A stretch of 64,000 bases of DNA from Nonomuraea sp. NEAU-A123 (GTDB lineage Bacteria; Actinomycetota; Actinomycetes; Streptosporangiales; Streptosporangiaceae). The stretch lies in assembly GCF_018603905.1 (NCBI RefSeq), contig NZ_JAHFZZ010000005.1:310001-374000 (forward strand). The letters run 5' to 3'. The position numbers were made by a program, and so were the translations under genes. Numbering within the stretch: position 1 is the stretch's first letter; each line of letters opens with the position of its first letter. Below, piece after piece: positions 1-8,860 of the stretch. The notes beneath the pieces were generated by a model. It searched no databases and was not told where the DNA came from. It saw only the letters and a list, made by a program, of their open reading frames with translations.

Positions 1-1762
1 GAGACAGCTCCTCGTCGATGTAGCCGGCCAGTTCGCGCACGGTGGGATGCTCGAAGACGGCCCGGACCGGGATCTCCACCCCGAACTCCTCGATCACCGC
101 CGCCGCGATGCGGACGGCCATGAGGGAGTGCCCCTTCAGCTCGAAGAAGTCGTCGTCGGCGCCCAGTTCCTGGCGGTCGAGCACCTCGCGCCAGATCGCG
201 GCCAGTCGTCGCTCGGTCCCGGTCTTGAACGCTCCCTGGGCGCCGGTTCCCGATGTGAGCGTGTTCGGATCCGGCAGCCCGTTCCGGTCGATCTTCCCGG
301 TCGCGGTGAGGGGCAGCTTGTCGAGCAGCACGTACGCGGCGGGCACCATGTAGGCGGGTAGAACGCCCGCCAGGCGGCGGTGCAGCACCCGCACATCCAC
401 CTTCGCCGCCGCGACCGGCTCCAGGTAGGCGGCGGGATGCACGGTGCCCTGCTCGTCGGTGAAGACGCCGACGGCGGCCTGCGCCACTCCCGGTTCGGCC
501 CGCAGCACCGCCTCGATCTCGGCCAGCTCGACGCGGGCGCCCCGGATCTTGACCTGGTGGTCGCGGCGGCCCAGGAACACCAGCGCGCCGTCGGGCCGCC
601 GGCGCGCCAGGTCCCCGGTCCGGTACGTACGCAGGCCGGACTCGTCCTTCTCCGAGAAGACCGCGGCGGTCTCCGCGGGCCGGCCCAGGTAGCCGCGGGC
701 CAGGAACCGGGTCCTGATCCAGACCTCGCCCTCGTCGTCCGTCGCGCTCTCGCCGCCGCGCAGCAGGGTCTCCACCCCCGGGATGTCCCGGCCGATGGGG
801 ATGTCCCCGGCGCAGTCCGGCTCGACCAGGTGGAACGTCGCGACGGTCGTCTCCGCCGGGCCGTACATGTTGTAGACCGCCGCCTGCGGGAAGTGGGCGC
901 GCACCTGCTCAACGGTGGTGCTGTGCAGGGGCTCGCCGTACAGGCTGACCGCCCGCATTCCCGGGTCGGGCGGTTCGTCCGCGCTCTCCCGGGCCAGCAG
1001 GAGACGGCGGATGAGCGTGGGCACGCAGAACACGTGCGTCACCTCCCGGCCGGCCAGCCACGGGAGGAGCGCGGCGCCGTCGGGCTTCACCGTGGGCGGC
1101 GGGATGACGATCGCGGCACCGGAATCCAGGGCGCTGAGGATCTCCAGGTAGGCGGCGTCGTAGCTGAGGCGGGCCAGTTGCAGCATGTGCGATCCGCGGC
1201 GCAGCCCGGTCTCCGAGGCGAGCCAGCGGGCGAAGTGCAGGAGGTTCCCGCTGCGCTGGACGATGCCTTTGGGCCTGCCGGTGGAGCCCGAGGTGTAGAC
1301 CAGGCAGCTCGTGTCCCGCGGCACCGTCTCCGCGCGCGGCCCGGACGGTGCGGCCGAGACCACCGTCGCCTCGTCGCCTTGGACGGTCACCACCGCGGGG
1401 CAGCCCGCTGATTTGGCCGCCTGCGCCACGCTGTTCGGCGTCGCCACCACACCTGTCGGGCCGCAGTCCTCCAGGATCGCGCGGTGCCGCGCGGCGGGCT
1501 GGTCCTCGTCGAGCCAGACGAAGGCCGTGCCGGCGGTGAACGCGGCCAGCATCGCGGCGATGCCGACCGCGCCGTCGGGCAGCGCCATCGCCACCACGTC
1601 CCCCGCGCGCAGTCCCGCCTCCGCGAGCGCCTCACGGTAGCGTTCCGCCCGCGTGGCCAGGTCCCGGTAGGTCAGGACGCCCTCGGCGGACACGACGGCG
1701 GGGCTGTCGGGGGCCTGGGCGGCGTGCTCTGCGACCCGCCGGCCGATCTCCGAGTCGAACAT
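1..1762 (-). CDS. NRPS adenylation-carrier (A-PCP) protein, 3' end outside the window
   Basis: Activates an amino or aryl acid as the adenylate and loads it on its own carrier domain. The frame is open from an ATG at 1762 (preceded by GGGAGAAGG) to the window edge. Adenylation motifs occur in order: [13 protein letters not shown] near residue 160, [29 protein letters not shown] and [11 protein letters not shown], then a carrier domain with [14 protein letters not shown], phosphopantetheine serine about residue 546. There is no condensation domain upstream in the same protein. My by-eye pocket code against GrsA is D-A-L-F-S-Y-M-V-A-K, which I cannot assign to a substrate. The start overlaps the thioesterase gene by 91 bases. 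It works with the C-domain protein and thioesterase upstream; further domains may follow beyond base 1. Confidence 0.93.
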   Translation of the reverse strand, partial: MFDSEIGRRVAEHAAQAPDSPAVVSAEGVLTYRDLATRAERYREALAEAGLRAGDVVAMALPDGAVGIAAMLAAFTAGTAFVWLDEDQPAARHRAILEDCGPTGVVATPNSVAQAAKSAGCPAVVTVQGDEATVVSAAPSGPRAETVPRDTSCLVYTSGSTGRPKGIVQRSGNLLHFARWLASETGLRRGSHMLQLARLSYDAAYLEILSALDSGAAIVIPPPTVKPDGAALLPWLAGREVTHVFCVPTLIRRLLLARESADEPPDPGMRAVSLYGEPLHSTTVEQVRAHFPQAAVYNMYGPAETTVATFHLVEPDCAGDIPIGRDIPGVETLLRGGESATDDEGEVWIRTRFLARGYLGRPAETAAVFSEKDESGLRTYRTGDLARRRPDGALVFLGRRDHQVKIRGARVELAEIEAVLRAEPGVAQAAVGVFTDEQGTVHPAAYLEPVAAAKVDVRVLHRRLAGVLPAYMVPAAYVLLDKLPLTATGKIDRNGLPDPNTLTSGTGAQGAFKTGTERRLAAIWREVLDRQELGADDDFFELKGHSLMAVRIAAAVIEEFGVEIPVRAVFEHPTVRELAGYIDEELS

Positions 1763-2523
1763 CCTTCTCCCTCGACTGTGAACCCCGCGGTGGCGACGCG
1801 GGTGATCTCCTGAACGACGAAAGCCTCTCCTTGCCGTACGACGAAGTGGCCGGTGGGCACCGACGCGATCGAGCAGGGCCCGCTCGTGTAGCGGCTCCAG
1901 CCGGCGACGTCGTCCGGCGACAGTGCCGGGTCCTCGGCGCCGAGCAGGACGCGGACAGGACAGGTGAGCCGCGGCTCCACGGAGGCGGCGTACCCCTGCA
2001 AAAGCCGTAGGTCTGCCCGCAGGTCGCGGAGCACGAGCGCCCCAACCGCCGGATCGTCCAGCGCCGCGCCCATCGTTCCGTCGCTGTCACGGAGATAGGA
2101 CAGCAGCGCTTGGCCCGCGCCGGTCGTCGCATAGAGGTCGAGCGTCTCCGCCCAGCGATGCGGGGGCGCCGACGAGATGAACAGGCACGCCGTGGGGGGC
2201 GTACCCGGCACTGCTCTGGCCGCCTCGAAGGCGATCAGGGCGCCCAGGCTCTGACCCACCACCATGTACGGCGGCGCCAGGTCCGCGAGCGCGCCCGCGA
2301 TCCGCCCGGCGAACGTGGCGAGATCAGGTGCGGGCTCGGCCCGCCGGTCACCGGGACGGGGCATCCGCAGGGCCAGCACCTCGACGTCGTCGGGCAGCGC
2401 GCGGGCGAGGGAGGCGTACGACAGCGCGTCACCGCCGGCGTGCGGGAAGCAGATCGCGCGCAGCGCCGCCCCGGGCCTGCGGCGCGGCGTCCAGAAGCAG
2501 GCCTCCGCCGCTGACGTGCTCAC
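1672..2523 (-). CDS. Type II thioesterase of the NRPS locus
   Basis: Alpha/beta hydrolase that removes wrong or stalled acyl groups from carrier domains. The 283-residue protein has FPHAGGDA near the N-terminus, the nucleophile motif GQSLG (Ser92), an acid in GAEDPALS (about Asp198) and the catalytic histidine in PTGHFVV (about His226), the usual layout of editing thioesterases. It starts with ATG overlapping the stop of the condensation gene (ATGA), so the two are translationally coupled. The last 35 or so residues are low-complexity, rich in Pro, Ser and Arg, and lie in the 91-base overlap with the adenylation gene. That tail is probably read-through after loss of an earlier stop rather than a functional part. 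Confidence 0.93.
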   Translation of the reverse strand: MSTSAAEACFWTPRRRPGAALRAICFPHAGGDALSYASLARALPDDVEVLALRMPRPGDRRAEPAPDLATFAGRIAGALADLAPPYMVVGQSLGALIAFEAARAVPGTPPTACLFISSAPPHRWAETLDLYATTGAGQALLSYLRDSDGTMGAALDDPAVGALVLRDLRADLRLLQGYAASVEPRLTCPVRVLLGAEDPALSPDDVAGWSRYTSGPCSIASVPTGHFVVRQGEAFVVQEITRVATAGFTVEGEGCSTRRSAGGSQSTPPRPPTAPPSCPPRAS

Positions 2524-4382
2524 GAAGCGTCTCCCGGCGGTTCGGTGACCACGAAGAAGACCATCGGCTCGTCCAGACCCGACGCGTTCGAGTCCGGCTG
2601 GGTCGGGCCCGGGACGTTCGGGTCTGAGACGTCCGATGCGGTCAAGACCAGCGTCGGCGCCTCGGGGGAGGGCTCGTCGTTCCAGACGAAGGAACCGGGC
2701 ACCAGGAAGCCCGGCAGCCGGCGGCGGAGCCGGGCGCGTAGTTCGCCCCGGGTCGGGCGGGACTCGCCGGGCACGGCGGTGAGGCGGGCGGTGATCTCGT
2801 CGCCTGCCGAGACCTCGGCCGCCGCGATCGACGGTTCGTCCAGCAGCGCCTTCTCGATCAGCTCAGCCGGCACCCGGCAGCCGCGGACTACGAGTTCGGC
2901 ATCCGTACGGCCCAGGACCTCGAGCGCGCCGCCGGCCCGCATGCGGCCCAGCAGCCGCGTGGGCGTCCCGTCGAGCCAGACCTCGCCCGGCACCCCGTAC
3001 GGCACCGAACCCCCCTGCTCGTCGCGGATCGACACCCGCACCTGCCCCTCACCGCCGCCGAGCAGCGTGTACGCCTCCGACACGGGCTGATCGGGGTCGC
3101 CGCACAGGGCGCGCAGCAGCCGCACGTAGTCGCCGGCCAGTCCCGCGACCGTCTCCTCGTCGAACAGGTCGGCGTTGAAGCAGACCTCCATGACCATGTC
3201 GTCGTCGGCCTGGTCCAGCAGGTGGACCTCCAGGTCGAAGCGGGTGGCGGGCTGCGTGACGTCCCTGCCCCAGAGCCGGGCGCCGAGGTCGCCCCAGCGC
3301 GTCTCGCTCCCGTACGCCCGCGTGACCAGCATCTGGAAGATCACCTGGACCAGCGGGGTGTAGGAGGGGTCCCGCCGCAGGGCGAGCCGGTCGACCAGGA
3401 CGTCGAAGGGCAGCAGGTCGTTGTCGTAGGCGTCGAACAGCTCCTCGCGGGCCGCGGCGAGCACCGCCGCGAAGCTCGGATCGCCGGACAGATCCATGCG
3501 GACCGGCAGCGTACCGACGAAGAACCCCACCGTCCCGGCGAACTCCGGCCGCGAACGGCCGGCCACCACCACGCCGATCACCAGATCGGTCGCGCGGGCG
3601 TAGCGGGCGAGCAGCACGGCGAAGGCGGCGTAGGCGACGGTGTACGGCGTGACGCGGTGCGCCGTGGCGAAGGACCTCAGCGTGGCGATCAGCTCCACCG
3701 GCATGGCCTTGACGAGCTGCCCGCCGCGGAAGTCCTGGATCCTCGGGCGCTGCCGGTCGGCGGGCAGCGTGACGAGTTCGGGCGCGCCCGCCAGCCGCCG
3801 CCGCCAGTAGGCGAGCACCCGCTCGGCCGAGGGGGAGCCGGCCAGCTCCCCCTGCCACCTGGCGTAGTCGAGATAGTCAGCCGACTGCTCGACGAGGGGC
3901 CGGCCCTCGTAGAGCCGGCCGAGCTCCTCGTCGATGATCGGCACTGACCAGCCGTCGATCACGATGTGATGGACGCACAGCAGGAGTACGTGCAGCTCGG
4001 GAGTGACGCGCAGGAGGTGGGCCCGGATCAGGTCGTCCCGCGCGAGGTCGAACGGCTGTGACGACCACAGCCGGGCGAACTCCGTCGCCGCGGCCTCCCA
4101 CCCGAGCTCGCCCGCCAGATCGGTGGTGGGCAGCTCGACGTCGAAGGGGCGGCCGCTCACCACCGCGCGGGCGACCCCGCCGTCGGCGGGGAACCTCATG
4201 CGTAACGCGACGTGCCGGTCGGCCAGCGCGCCGAGGGCCCGGCGCAGCGCCGCCACGTCCAGCCGTCCGCGCAGCTCGTAGCCCCGGAAGACGTTGTACT
4301 GCGGCGAATCCGGCGCGAGCTGCTGGAGAAACCACAACCGCTGCTGCGCCGGCGACGGCATCGGCTCGTGTTCTTCCGGCAT
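2520..4382 (-). CDS. Stand-alone NRPS condensation protein with vestigial adenylation C-terminal tail
   Basis: Residues 8-435 form a condensation domain with the catalytic motif HHIVIDGWS (His138-His139, Asp143) and GFFVGTLPVR. Residues 445-575 resemble only the tail of an adenylation domain: YGVPGEVWLDG matches the A6 region and LGRTDAELVVRGCRVPAELIE the A8 region (GRxDxQVKxRG). The A3 loop, the A5 aspartate region and A10 lysine are absent, the A7 motif is degraded, and no carrier domain follows. The tail therefore cannot adenylate and is probably a relic of a larger C-A-PCP module, or a docking element. ATG start with GAGGAG upstream. First gene of the NRPS operon, ending in an ATGA overlap with the thioesterase. 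Confidence 0.9.
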   Translation of the reverse strand: MPEEHEPMPSPAQQRLWFLQQLAPDSPQYNVFRGYELRGRLDVAALRRALGALADRHVALRMRFPADGGVARAVVSGRPFDVELPTTDLAGELGWEAAATEFARLWSSQPFDLARDDLIRAHLLRVTPELHVLLLCVHHIVIDGWSVPIIDEELGRLYEGRPLVEQSADYLDYARWQGELAGSPSAERVLAYWRRRLAGAPELVTLPADRQRPRIQDFRGGQLVKAMPVELIATLRSFATAHRVTPYTVAYAAFAVLLARYARATDLVIGVVVAGRSRPEFAGTVGFFVGTLPVRMDLSGDPSFAAVLAAAREELFDAYDNDLLPFDVLVDRLALRRDPSYTPLVQVIFQMLVTRAYGSETRWGDLGARLWGRDVTQPATRFDLEVHLLDQADDDMVMEVCFNADLFDEETVAGLAGDYVRLLRALCGDPDQPVSEAYTLLGGGEGQVRVSIRDEQGGSVPYGVPGEVWLDGTPTRLLGRMRAGGALEVLGRTDAELVVRGCRVPAELIEKALLDEPSIAAAEVSAGDEITARLTAVPGESRPTRGELRARLRRRLPGFLVPGSFVWNDEPSPEAPTLVLTASDVSDPNVPGPTQPDSNASGLDEPMVFFVVTEPPGDAS

Positions 4383-4464
4383 CGTCTCCTCACCCGTAAG
4401 GGAGGCGAAGTGGCTGGTGAACCGGAGATCTCTGCAAGGAGGCTCTATCAGCCCCCCGAGCTTG

Positions 4465-5067
4465 TCAAGCGGCCGGTCGGCGCAGGCCCTCCAGACAGAC
4501 CTGAATGATCGGCTCGGCCAGCTCCGTCGCGGGCAGGCCGGGATCCACCAGGCACTGCAGCAGACAGCCCTCGAGGGCGCCCACGATGACGGTCGCGTGG
4601 TGCTCGCTCACGCCCGCACGCAGCGCGCCTTCCTTGTCGGCCTGGCGCAGGAGCTCGGCGACCGCCGCCCGCGCGTCGCCGTAGACGGCCGCCATGTCCA
4701 CCGGCGACTTCTCCGCGTCCCGGGACGCCGCCCACAGATCGACCATGATCCGGGCCGGTTCGCGCCGCGCGGCCAGTACGTCGAGCACCGAGTGCACCAG
4801 CCCGGCCAGCCGCTCCAGCGCGGGGCCGGGGCCGTTGACCGCCCGGTCGAAGATGTCGGCCGACATGGCTCGGTAGGCTTCGAACGCGGCCTCCAGCAGC
4901 GCGTCCCTGCTGTCGTAGTAGAGGTAGACGCTGCCCTTGGCGATGCCCGCCTCGGCGGCGATGTCGTCGATGCGGGTGGCGGCAAAGCCCTTGCTGGCGA
5001 ACAGCTTCACCGCCGCGGTGAGGATCTCTTTGCGTCGCGCGGCCTTGTCGACCTTCCGGGGGGACAT
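4465..5067 (-). CDS. TetR/AcrR family regulator
   Basis: A 200-residue TetR repressor. The N-terminal helix-turn-helix spans about residues 12-58 (ILTAAVKLFASKGF, then GIAKGSVYLYYDSRDALL). The rest is a helical ligand-binding domain of no obvious class. It sits upstream of and in line with the NRPS genes, 82 bases before the condensation gene, and diverges from the deaminase-like gene. A perfect palindrome lies 11 bases upstream of its start, so autoregulation, with control of the divergent gene, is likely. The ligand is unknown. Confidence 0.93.
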   Translation of the reverse strand: MSPRKVDKAARRKEILTAAVKLFASKGFAATRIDDIAAEAGIAKGSVYLYYDSRDALLEAAFEAYRAMSADIFDRAVNGPGPALERLAGLVHSVLDVLAARREPARIMVDLWAASRDAEKSPVDMAAVYGDARAAVAELLRQADKEGALRAGVSEHHATVIVGALEGCLLQCLVDPGLPATELAEPIIQVCLEGLRRPAA

Positions 5068-5077
5068 CCGGCCATTA

Positions 5078-5095
5078 TGACTGACCAGTCAGTCA
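5078..5095. promoter_or_regulatory. TetR-type operator palindrome
   Basis: TGACTGAC-CA-GTCAGTCA has perfect 8-base arms and a 2-base centre, the form typical of TetR operators. It lies between the TetR start at 5067 and the divergent deaminase-like gene, so it could control both. Confidence 0.75.
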
Positions 5096-5146
5096 ATGGT
5101 AAAATCGGGGTGCGGGCCGTCCTGGCTGGTGGCTAGGGTGCTGACA

Positions 5147-6112
5147 GTGAGAGACGTACGGCTGCTGCCCAAAGCCCACCTGCACGTTCACCTGGAGAGC
5201 ACGGTCCGGCCCGAGACCTCGCGCGAGTTCGGTGGCCCCGGGGGCCGGGGCGGGCCGTTCGCCACGTTCCGCGAGTTCGCCGATCATCGGGCGCTGACGC
5301 GCGGGCGGCTGCGCACGGCCGAGCACTTCCGGCGGGTGGCGCTGGAGTTCTGCGAGGACGAGGCGGCTCAGGGCACCCGCTATGCGGAGGTGTCGTTCAC
5401 CGCGGCCTCGCACGGCGAGCGGCTCGGCGCGCCGGAGATGCCGCTGGAGGCGGTGCTCGACGGGCTGGCCGAGGGGTCGCGCCGCTACGGGATCGAGTGC
5501 CGGGTGCTGCTGGACCACTCGCGGCGGCGTTCCGTCGAACGGTTCTGGCAGACGCTGAAGCTCGCCACCCGTTACGAGGCGGTCATCGGCATCGGGCTGG
5601 CCGGTGACGAGAGCCACCCGTTGGCGCCGTTCGCGGAGGTGCTCGACGCGGCCAGGGACGCCGGGGTGCACTTGGTGCACCATGCGGGGGAGTTCGGCGG
5701 GCCGGAGAGCATCCGGGATGCGCTCGTGGCCGGGCACGCCGAGCGGATCGGGCACGGCGTCCGTGTTCTGGAGGACGACGCGCTGGTCGCCGAGATGGGT
5801 GAGCGCGGGGTTCCGCTGGAGGTCTGTCCCACCTCGAACGTCCTGCTCGGTGTCGTGCCCAGCCTGGCCGAGCATCCGCTGCGGCGGCTGCGCGAGGCGG
5901 GGCTGGCGGTCACGCTCAACACCGACGGCGAGACCGACCTCGCGGAGGAGTACGCGCGGGCGCGGGAGGTCTTCGGGTATGGCGACGCGGAGCTGGCCGG
6001 GTTCGCCCGGGCCTCGATCGACGCGTCGTTCGCCGAGGAGGAGCTCAAGGTGGGGATGCGGGCGGGGGTGGACGCCTGGCTGGCGGGCGCGGTGGGTGCC
6101 GCGAATCGCTGA
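5147..6112 (+). CDS. Adenosine deaminase family metal-dependent hydrolase
   Basis: Amidohydrolase-fold protein of the purine deaminase family. Zinc-site motifs are visible in order: KAHLHVHLEST (HxH near the N-terminus), LVHHAGE, ERIGHGVRV, CPTSNV and TLNTDGE. The reaction expected for the family is hydrolytic deamination of adenosine or a related purine. Two motifs are atypical: HLEST replaces the usual HLDG(S/A), and NTDGE replaces NTDDP, so the second aspartate of the pair is glycine and the true substrate may differ. The start is uncertain: GTG 5147 follows AGGG at a suitable distance, GTG 5138 is in frame, and ATG 5096 would begin beside the operator. It is divergent from the TetR gene and may be its target. 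Confidence 0.82.
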   Translation: MRDVRLLPKAHLHVHLESTVRPETSREFGGPGGRGGPFATFREFADHRALTRGRLRTAEHFRRVALEFCEDEAAQGTRYAEVSFTAASHGERLGAPEMPLEAVLDGLAEGSRRYGIECRVLLDHSRRRSVERFWQTLKLATRYEAVIGIGLAGDESHPLAPFAEVLDAARDAGVHLVHHAGEFGGPESIRDALVAGHAERIGHGVRVLEDDALVAEMGERGVPLEVCPTSNVLLGVVPSLAEHPLRRLREAGLAVTLNTDGETDLAEEYARAREVFGYGDAELAGFARASIDASFAEEELKVGMRAGVDAWLAGAVGAANR

Positions 6113-6168
6113 CCGCGGCCTGCGGCGCGCTGACCGTCGGGGGTGCGGCCAGCGCTCGCGGTCCCCGA

Positions 6169-6774
6169 TCAGTCCCTTTCGCTGTCCTTGGTGACCGTGC
6201 CGTCGGTGGCGTCGACCATCATGTTCTGCTTGTTCCCGTCGGACGTGACCACGTCCACCTCCCAGACGATCTTGTCCCGGTGGCTGTCCAGGTTCAGCTC
6301 GGTGATGCGGCCGCCCGGCACGGCCTTGGCGATCTTGTCCGCGGCCTGCTGGTAGTCGAGCTTGGTGGCCTTGATCTGGCCGAGGTACTCGGCCTGGTCG
6401 TCGGAGTCGTCGTCCTGCGCCGACGGGCCGCTGACGACCTTCGCGGGGTCGGACTTGATGTCCATCTGGTGTTCGGTGCCTTTGGCGTCGACCACCCGCA
6501 CCTCCCACAGGCTGCCGTTCTCCTCGCTCTCCATCGAGACGAGCGTCGAGCCGGGCACGGCCTTCAACGCGGCCTGCCCCACCTCCTCCAGCTTCTTCAT
6601 CCCCGAGCGCTGCTGCGAGCCGGCTTCCGGGTCCAAGGGTGACGCGGTGGCGGCGACGTACGGCGTGGGAGTATCGGCGCCCTGCCCGGACATCTGACGG
6701 GCGTCGGCCCCGCAGGCGGCCGCCGCGAGCAGCGCCGCACCCACCAGACCGCCCCCGATGATCGTTTTATTCAT
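6169..6774 (-). CDS. PepSY-domain lipoprotein
   Basis: A 201-residue exported protein. The signal peptide ends in a lipobox (AAAC, about residue 21). Two PepSY-like repeats follow, about residues 57-110 and 138-198, each with the pattern AxxxxPGxxxxxxxxEExx.xWEVxVVxxxG. PepSY proteins often act as inhibitors or chaperone-like modules at the cell surface. An acidic linker (QDDDSDDQ) separates the repeats. The true start is the ATG at 6774; the frame stays open further upstream but that part has no signal peptide. It converges with the deaminase-like gene. Function beyond the domain is unknown. Confidence 0.88.
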   Translation of the reverse strand: MNKTIIGGGLVGAALLAAAACGADARQMSGQGADTPTPYVAATASPLDPEAGSQQRSGMKKLEEVGQAALKAVPGSTLVSMESEENGSLWEVRVVDAKGTEHQMDIKSDPAKVVSGPSAQDDDSDDQAEYLGQIKATKLDYQQAADKIAKAVPGGRITELNLDSHRDKIVWEVDVVTSDGNKQNMMVDATDGTVTKDSERD

Positions 6775-6891
6775 GTGGCGACACTTATCATTTCCGCAGC
6801 TCGAACGGTGCGAACGACATGAGCGTCCGCTCATGCCCGCCGCGCGGTCCGGCATTGGCGCTCGGGTCCGCCGCGCCCGATAGTGGGCGGC

Positions 6892-7605
6892 ATGGCTCCT
6901 GCCCTGCTCGTCGCCGTCGTCGGCGACTTCGACCGGACATTCGCCCCGCACACGGCCACCAACGACGCGCTGGCGCACGCCGCGACACGGCTGGGGATCG
7001 AGATCGAGATCCCGTGGCTGGCGACCGAGCCGCTGGAACGGGACCTGTCGGCCGTACGCGCCGCCGACGCGTTGTGGTGCGCGCCCGGCAGCCCGTACCG
7101 CAGCCTGGCCGGGGCCCTCGCCGCCCTGCGTCACGGCCGCGAGCACGGCGTGCCGACGCTGGGGACCTGCGGCGGCTTCCAGCACATGGTGATCGAGTAC
7201 GCCCGCCACGTGCTCGGCTTCGAGGACGCCCAGCACGCCGAGTACGACCCGTACGCGTCACAACTGTTCGTCTCCGCGCTGACCTGCTCACTCGCCGGGA
7301 AGACCATGCCCGTCAGCCTCACGCCGGGGTCGCGGGCGGCGGAGTTGTACGGTGTCACGGAGGTCGAGGAGCGGTACTACTGCGACTTCGGCCTCAACCC
7401 CGGCCACCGGCGAACCCTGCACGACGGAGGGCTGCGGGTGACAGGCGTCGACGGCGAGGAGGAGGCGCGCGTGCTGGAGCTTCCCGGGCATCCCTTCTAC
7501 GTGGCGACCCTGTTCGTGCCGCAGGCCCGATCGACGCCGCAACAGCCGCATCCGCTGGTCACCGGGCTGCTGCGGGCGGCTCTGCGGGCCAGGCGCCGGG
7601 CATGA
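6892..7605 (+). CDS. CTP synthase C-terminal-like glutamine amidotransferase homologue
   Basis: A 237-residue protein resembling the glutaminase half of CTP synthase without the synthetase half. The nucleophile elbow is GTCGGFQHMV (Cys93) and the histidine motif is LPGHPFYVATLFVPQ (His200). Where true class I amidotransferases have HPE, this protein has HPF, so the third catalytic residue is missing. It fits the group described as CTP synthase C-terminal region-related (seleno)proteins, some of which carry selenocysteine at the Cys93 position. ATG 6892 is preferred; GTG 6883 is also in frame. Its stop overlaps the LysR start (ATGA), so the two are coupled. Substrate unknown. Confidence 0.85.
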   Translation: MAPALLVAVVGDFDRTFAPHTATNDALAHAATRLGIEIEIPWLATEPLERDLSAVRAADALWCAPGSPYRSLAGALAALRHGREHGVPTLGTCGGFQHMVIEYARHVLGFEDAQHAEYDPYASQLFVSALTCSLAGKTMPVSLTPGSRAAELYGVTEVEERYYCDFGLNPGHRRTLHDGGLRVTGVDGEEEARVLELPGHPFYVATLFVPQARSTPQQPHPLVTGLLRAALRARRRA

Positions 7606-8594
7606 CGTTCGGCCAGCTTCGGGTGCTGCGCGCCGTCGCCAGGACCGGGAACATGACGCGCGCCGCCGAGGAGCTCGGCACCACCCAGTCCGCCGTGAGC
7701 CACGCCCTGGGCAGCCTGGAGCGGGAGCTGGGGCTGGTCCTGTTCGTCAGGGGCAGCGGCGGGGTCACCCTGACCGCCGCGGGCCGTACCGTGAGCAGCC
7801 GGGCGGACCTCATCCTGACGCAGCTCGAAGCACTCCACCAGGAGGCCGCCGCCGCGCGCGGTTCGGTGATGGCGCGGCTGCGGGTCGGCGTGATCCCCAG
7901 CGCGAACGCCCGGCTGCTCCCTCGAATCCTGCGGGCGTTCGAAGCCGCGCACGAGCGGGTGCGGCTCACCGTGATCGAGGGGTCCGACGCCGAGGTCGCC
8001 GAATGGCTGCGGACCGGGGCGGTCGACGTCGGCACCGTGACGGCCGAGGCGCCCGACCTGGTCACCGTCCCACTCGCCCGCGACCGGCTGCTCGCCGTCC
8101 TGCCGGCCGGCCATCCGCTGGGCGTCCGGGCCGCCACCACCATCGCCGAGCTGTCCCGCTATCCCTTCATCATGTCGACGGGCGGGTGCGAGCCGCTCAT
8201 CACCGAGCTGGCGCGGCGGGCCGGCGTCCGGCTGCGCTGCCACTACGAGGTACGCGACACCAACAGCATCCTCGCCCTGGTCGCGGAGCACCTGGGCGTC
8301 TCCGTCATGCCGGAACTGTCCCTGCCCACGGAGCACACCGGGGTGTGCGTCGTACCGCTCGAACCAGAGGAACTGCGGACGATCCTGCTGGGGGTCCCGG
8401 CCGAGGGCGAGCCGCTGCCTGCCGCTACCGCCTTCGCCGAACTGGCCGTGCGGGAGAGTGGCGGGTGCCCAGGTGAGACGGCCGGTCCAGCACGGCGATC
8501 AGGGCGGCCCCTGGCGCAGGGTCAAACCGGGGCCGTGGCGCAGGCGATGATCGAAGAGGTCAGATCGCGCAGCGGGGTCAGCAGGCGCGGATAG
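7602..8594 (+). CDS. LysR family transcriptional regulator
   Basis: A 330-residue LysR-type regulator. Winged helix-turn-helix at residues 1-60 (FGQLRVLRAVARTGNMTRAA, TTQSAVSHALGSLEREL), followed by a periplasmic-binding-like effector domain (residues 90-300). Translationally coupled to the amidotransferase-like gene upstream, which is unusual because LysR genes normally diverge from their targets. The last 35 or so residues (Gly/Arg/Ser rich) overlap the 3' end of the opposing ArsR gene by 73 bases and look like extension past the normal end of the family. Confidence 0.9.
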   Translation: MTFGQLRVLRAVARTGNMTRAAEELGTTQSAVSHALGSLERELGLVLFVRGSGGVTLTAAGRTVSSRADLILTQLEALHQEAAAARGSVMARLRVGVIPSANARLLPRILRAFEAAHERVRLTVIEGSDAEVAEWLRTGAVDVGTVTAEAPDLVTVPLARDRLLAVLPAGHPLGVRAATTIAELSRYPFIMSTGGCEPLITELARRAGVRLRCHYEVRDTNSILALVAEHLGVSVMPELSLPTEHTGVCVVPLEPEELRTILLGVPAEGEPLPAATAFAELAVRESGGCPGETAGPARRSGRPLAQGQTGAVAQAMIEEVRSRSGVSRRG

Positions 8595-8860
8595 TCGGCC
8601 GCGTTGAGCGCGTACAGGCGTTGGGCGCCGTTGCGGCGCACGGTGAGCAGCCCCGCGTCACGCAGGATCTTCAGATGGTGCGACACGGCGGGCTGGGACA
8701 GGCCCAGGTGGTCGGCGATGTCGCCGACGCTGCGCGCAGCGCCGGATTCGAGCAGGAACACGATGATCTCCTGCCTGCGTTCGTCGCCCAGCGCGGTGAA
8801 CAGCGGCCGCGTCGTGGCGAACAGCGCCAGGACGTCCTGCGCGGCGGCATGGCCGGTCAT
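8522..8860 (-). CDS. ArsR family winged-helix regulator
   Basis: A compact 112-residue ArsR/SmtB-type repressor with the helix-turn-helix at about residues 45-75 (SVGDIADHLGLSQPAVSHHLK) and the wing at VRRNGAQRLYAL. No obvious metal-binding cysteine pair is present, so the ligand is probably not a heavy metal. It is coupled by ATGA to the reductase gene upstream. A 14-base AT palindrome before that pair is the likely operator. Confidence 0.92.
   Translation of the reverse strand: MTGHAAAQDVLALFATTRPLFTALGDERRQEIIVFLLESGAARSVGDIADHLGLSQPAVSHHLKILRDAGLLTVRRNGAQRLYALNAADYPRLLTPLRDLTSSIIACATAPV

Noticed and set aside
136..912. Long minus-strand frame rich in Arg/Pro/Ser
   Set aside because: It is an out-of-frame shadow of the adenylation gene, whose true frame runs from 1762 to the edge with all core motifs.
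5093..6508. 471-codon minus frame opposite the deaminase-like gene
   Set aside because: Antisense of a clear deaminase family gene, with Arg/Gln/Pro-rich composition and no family features.
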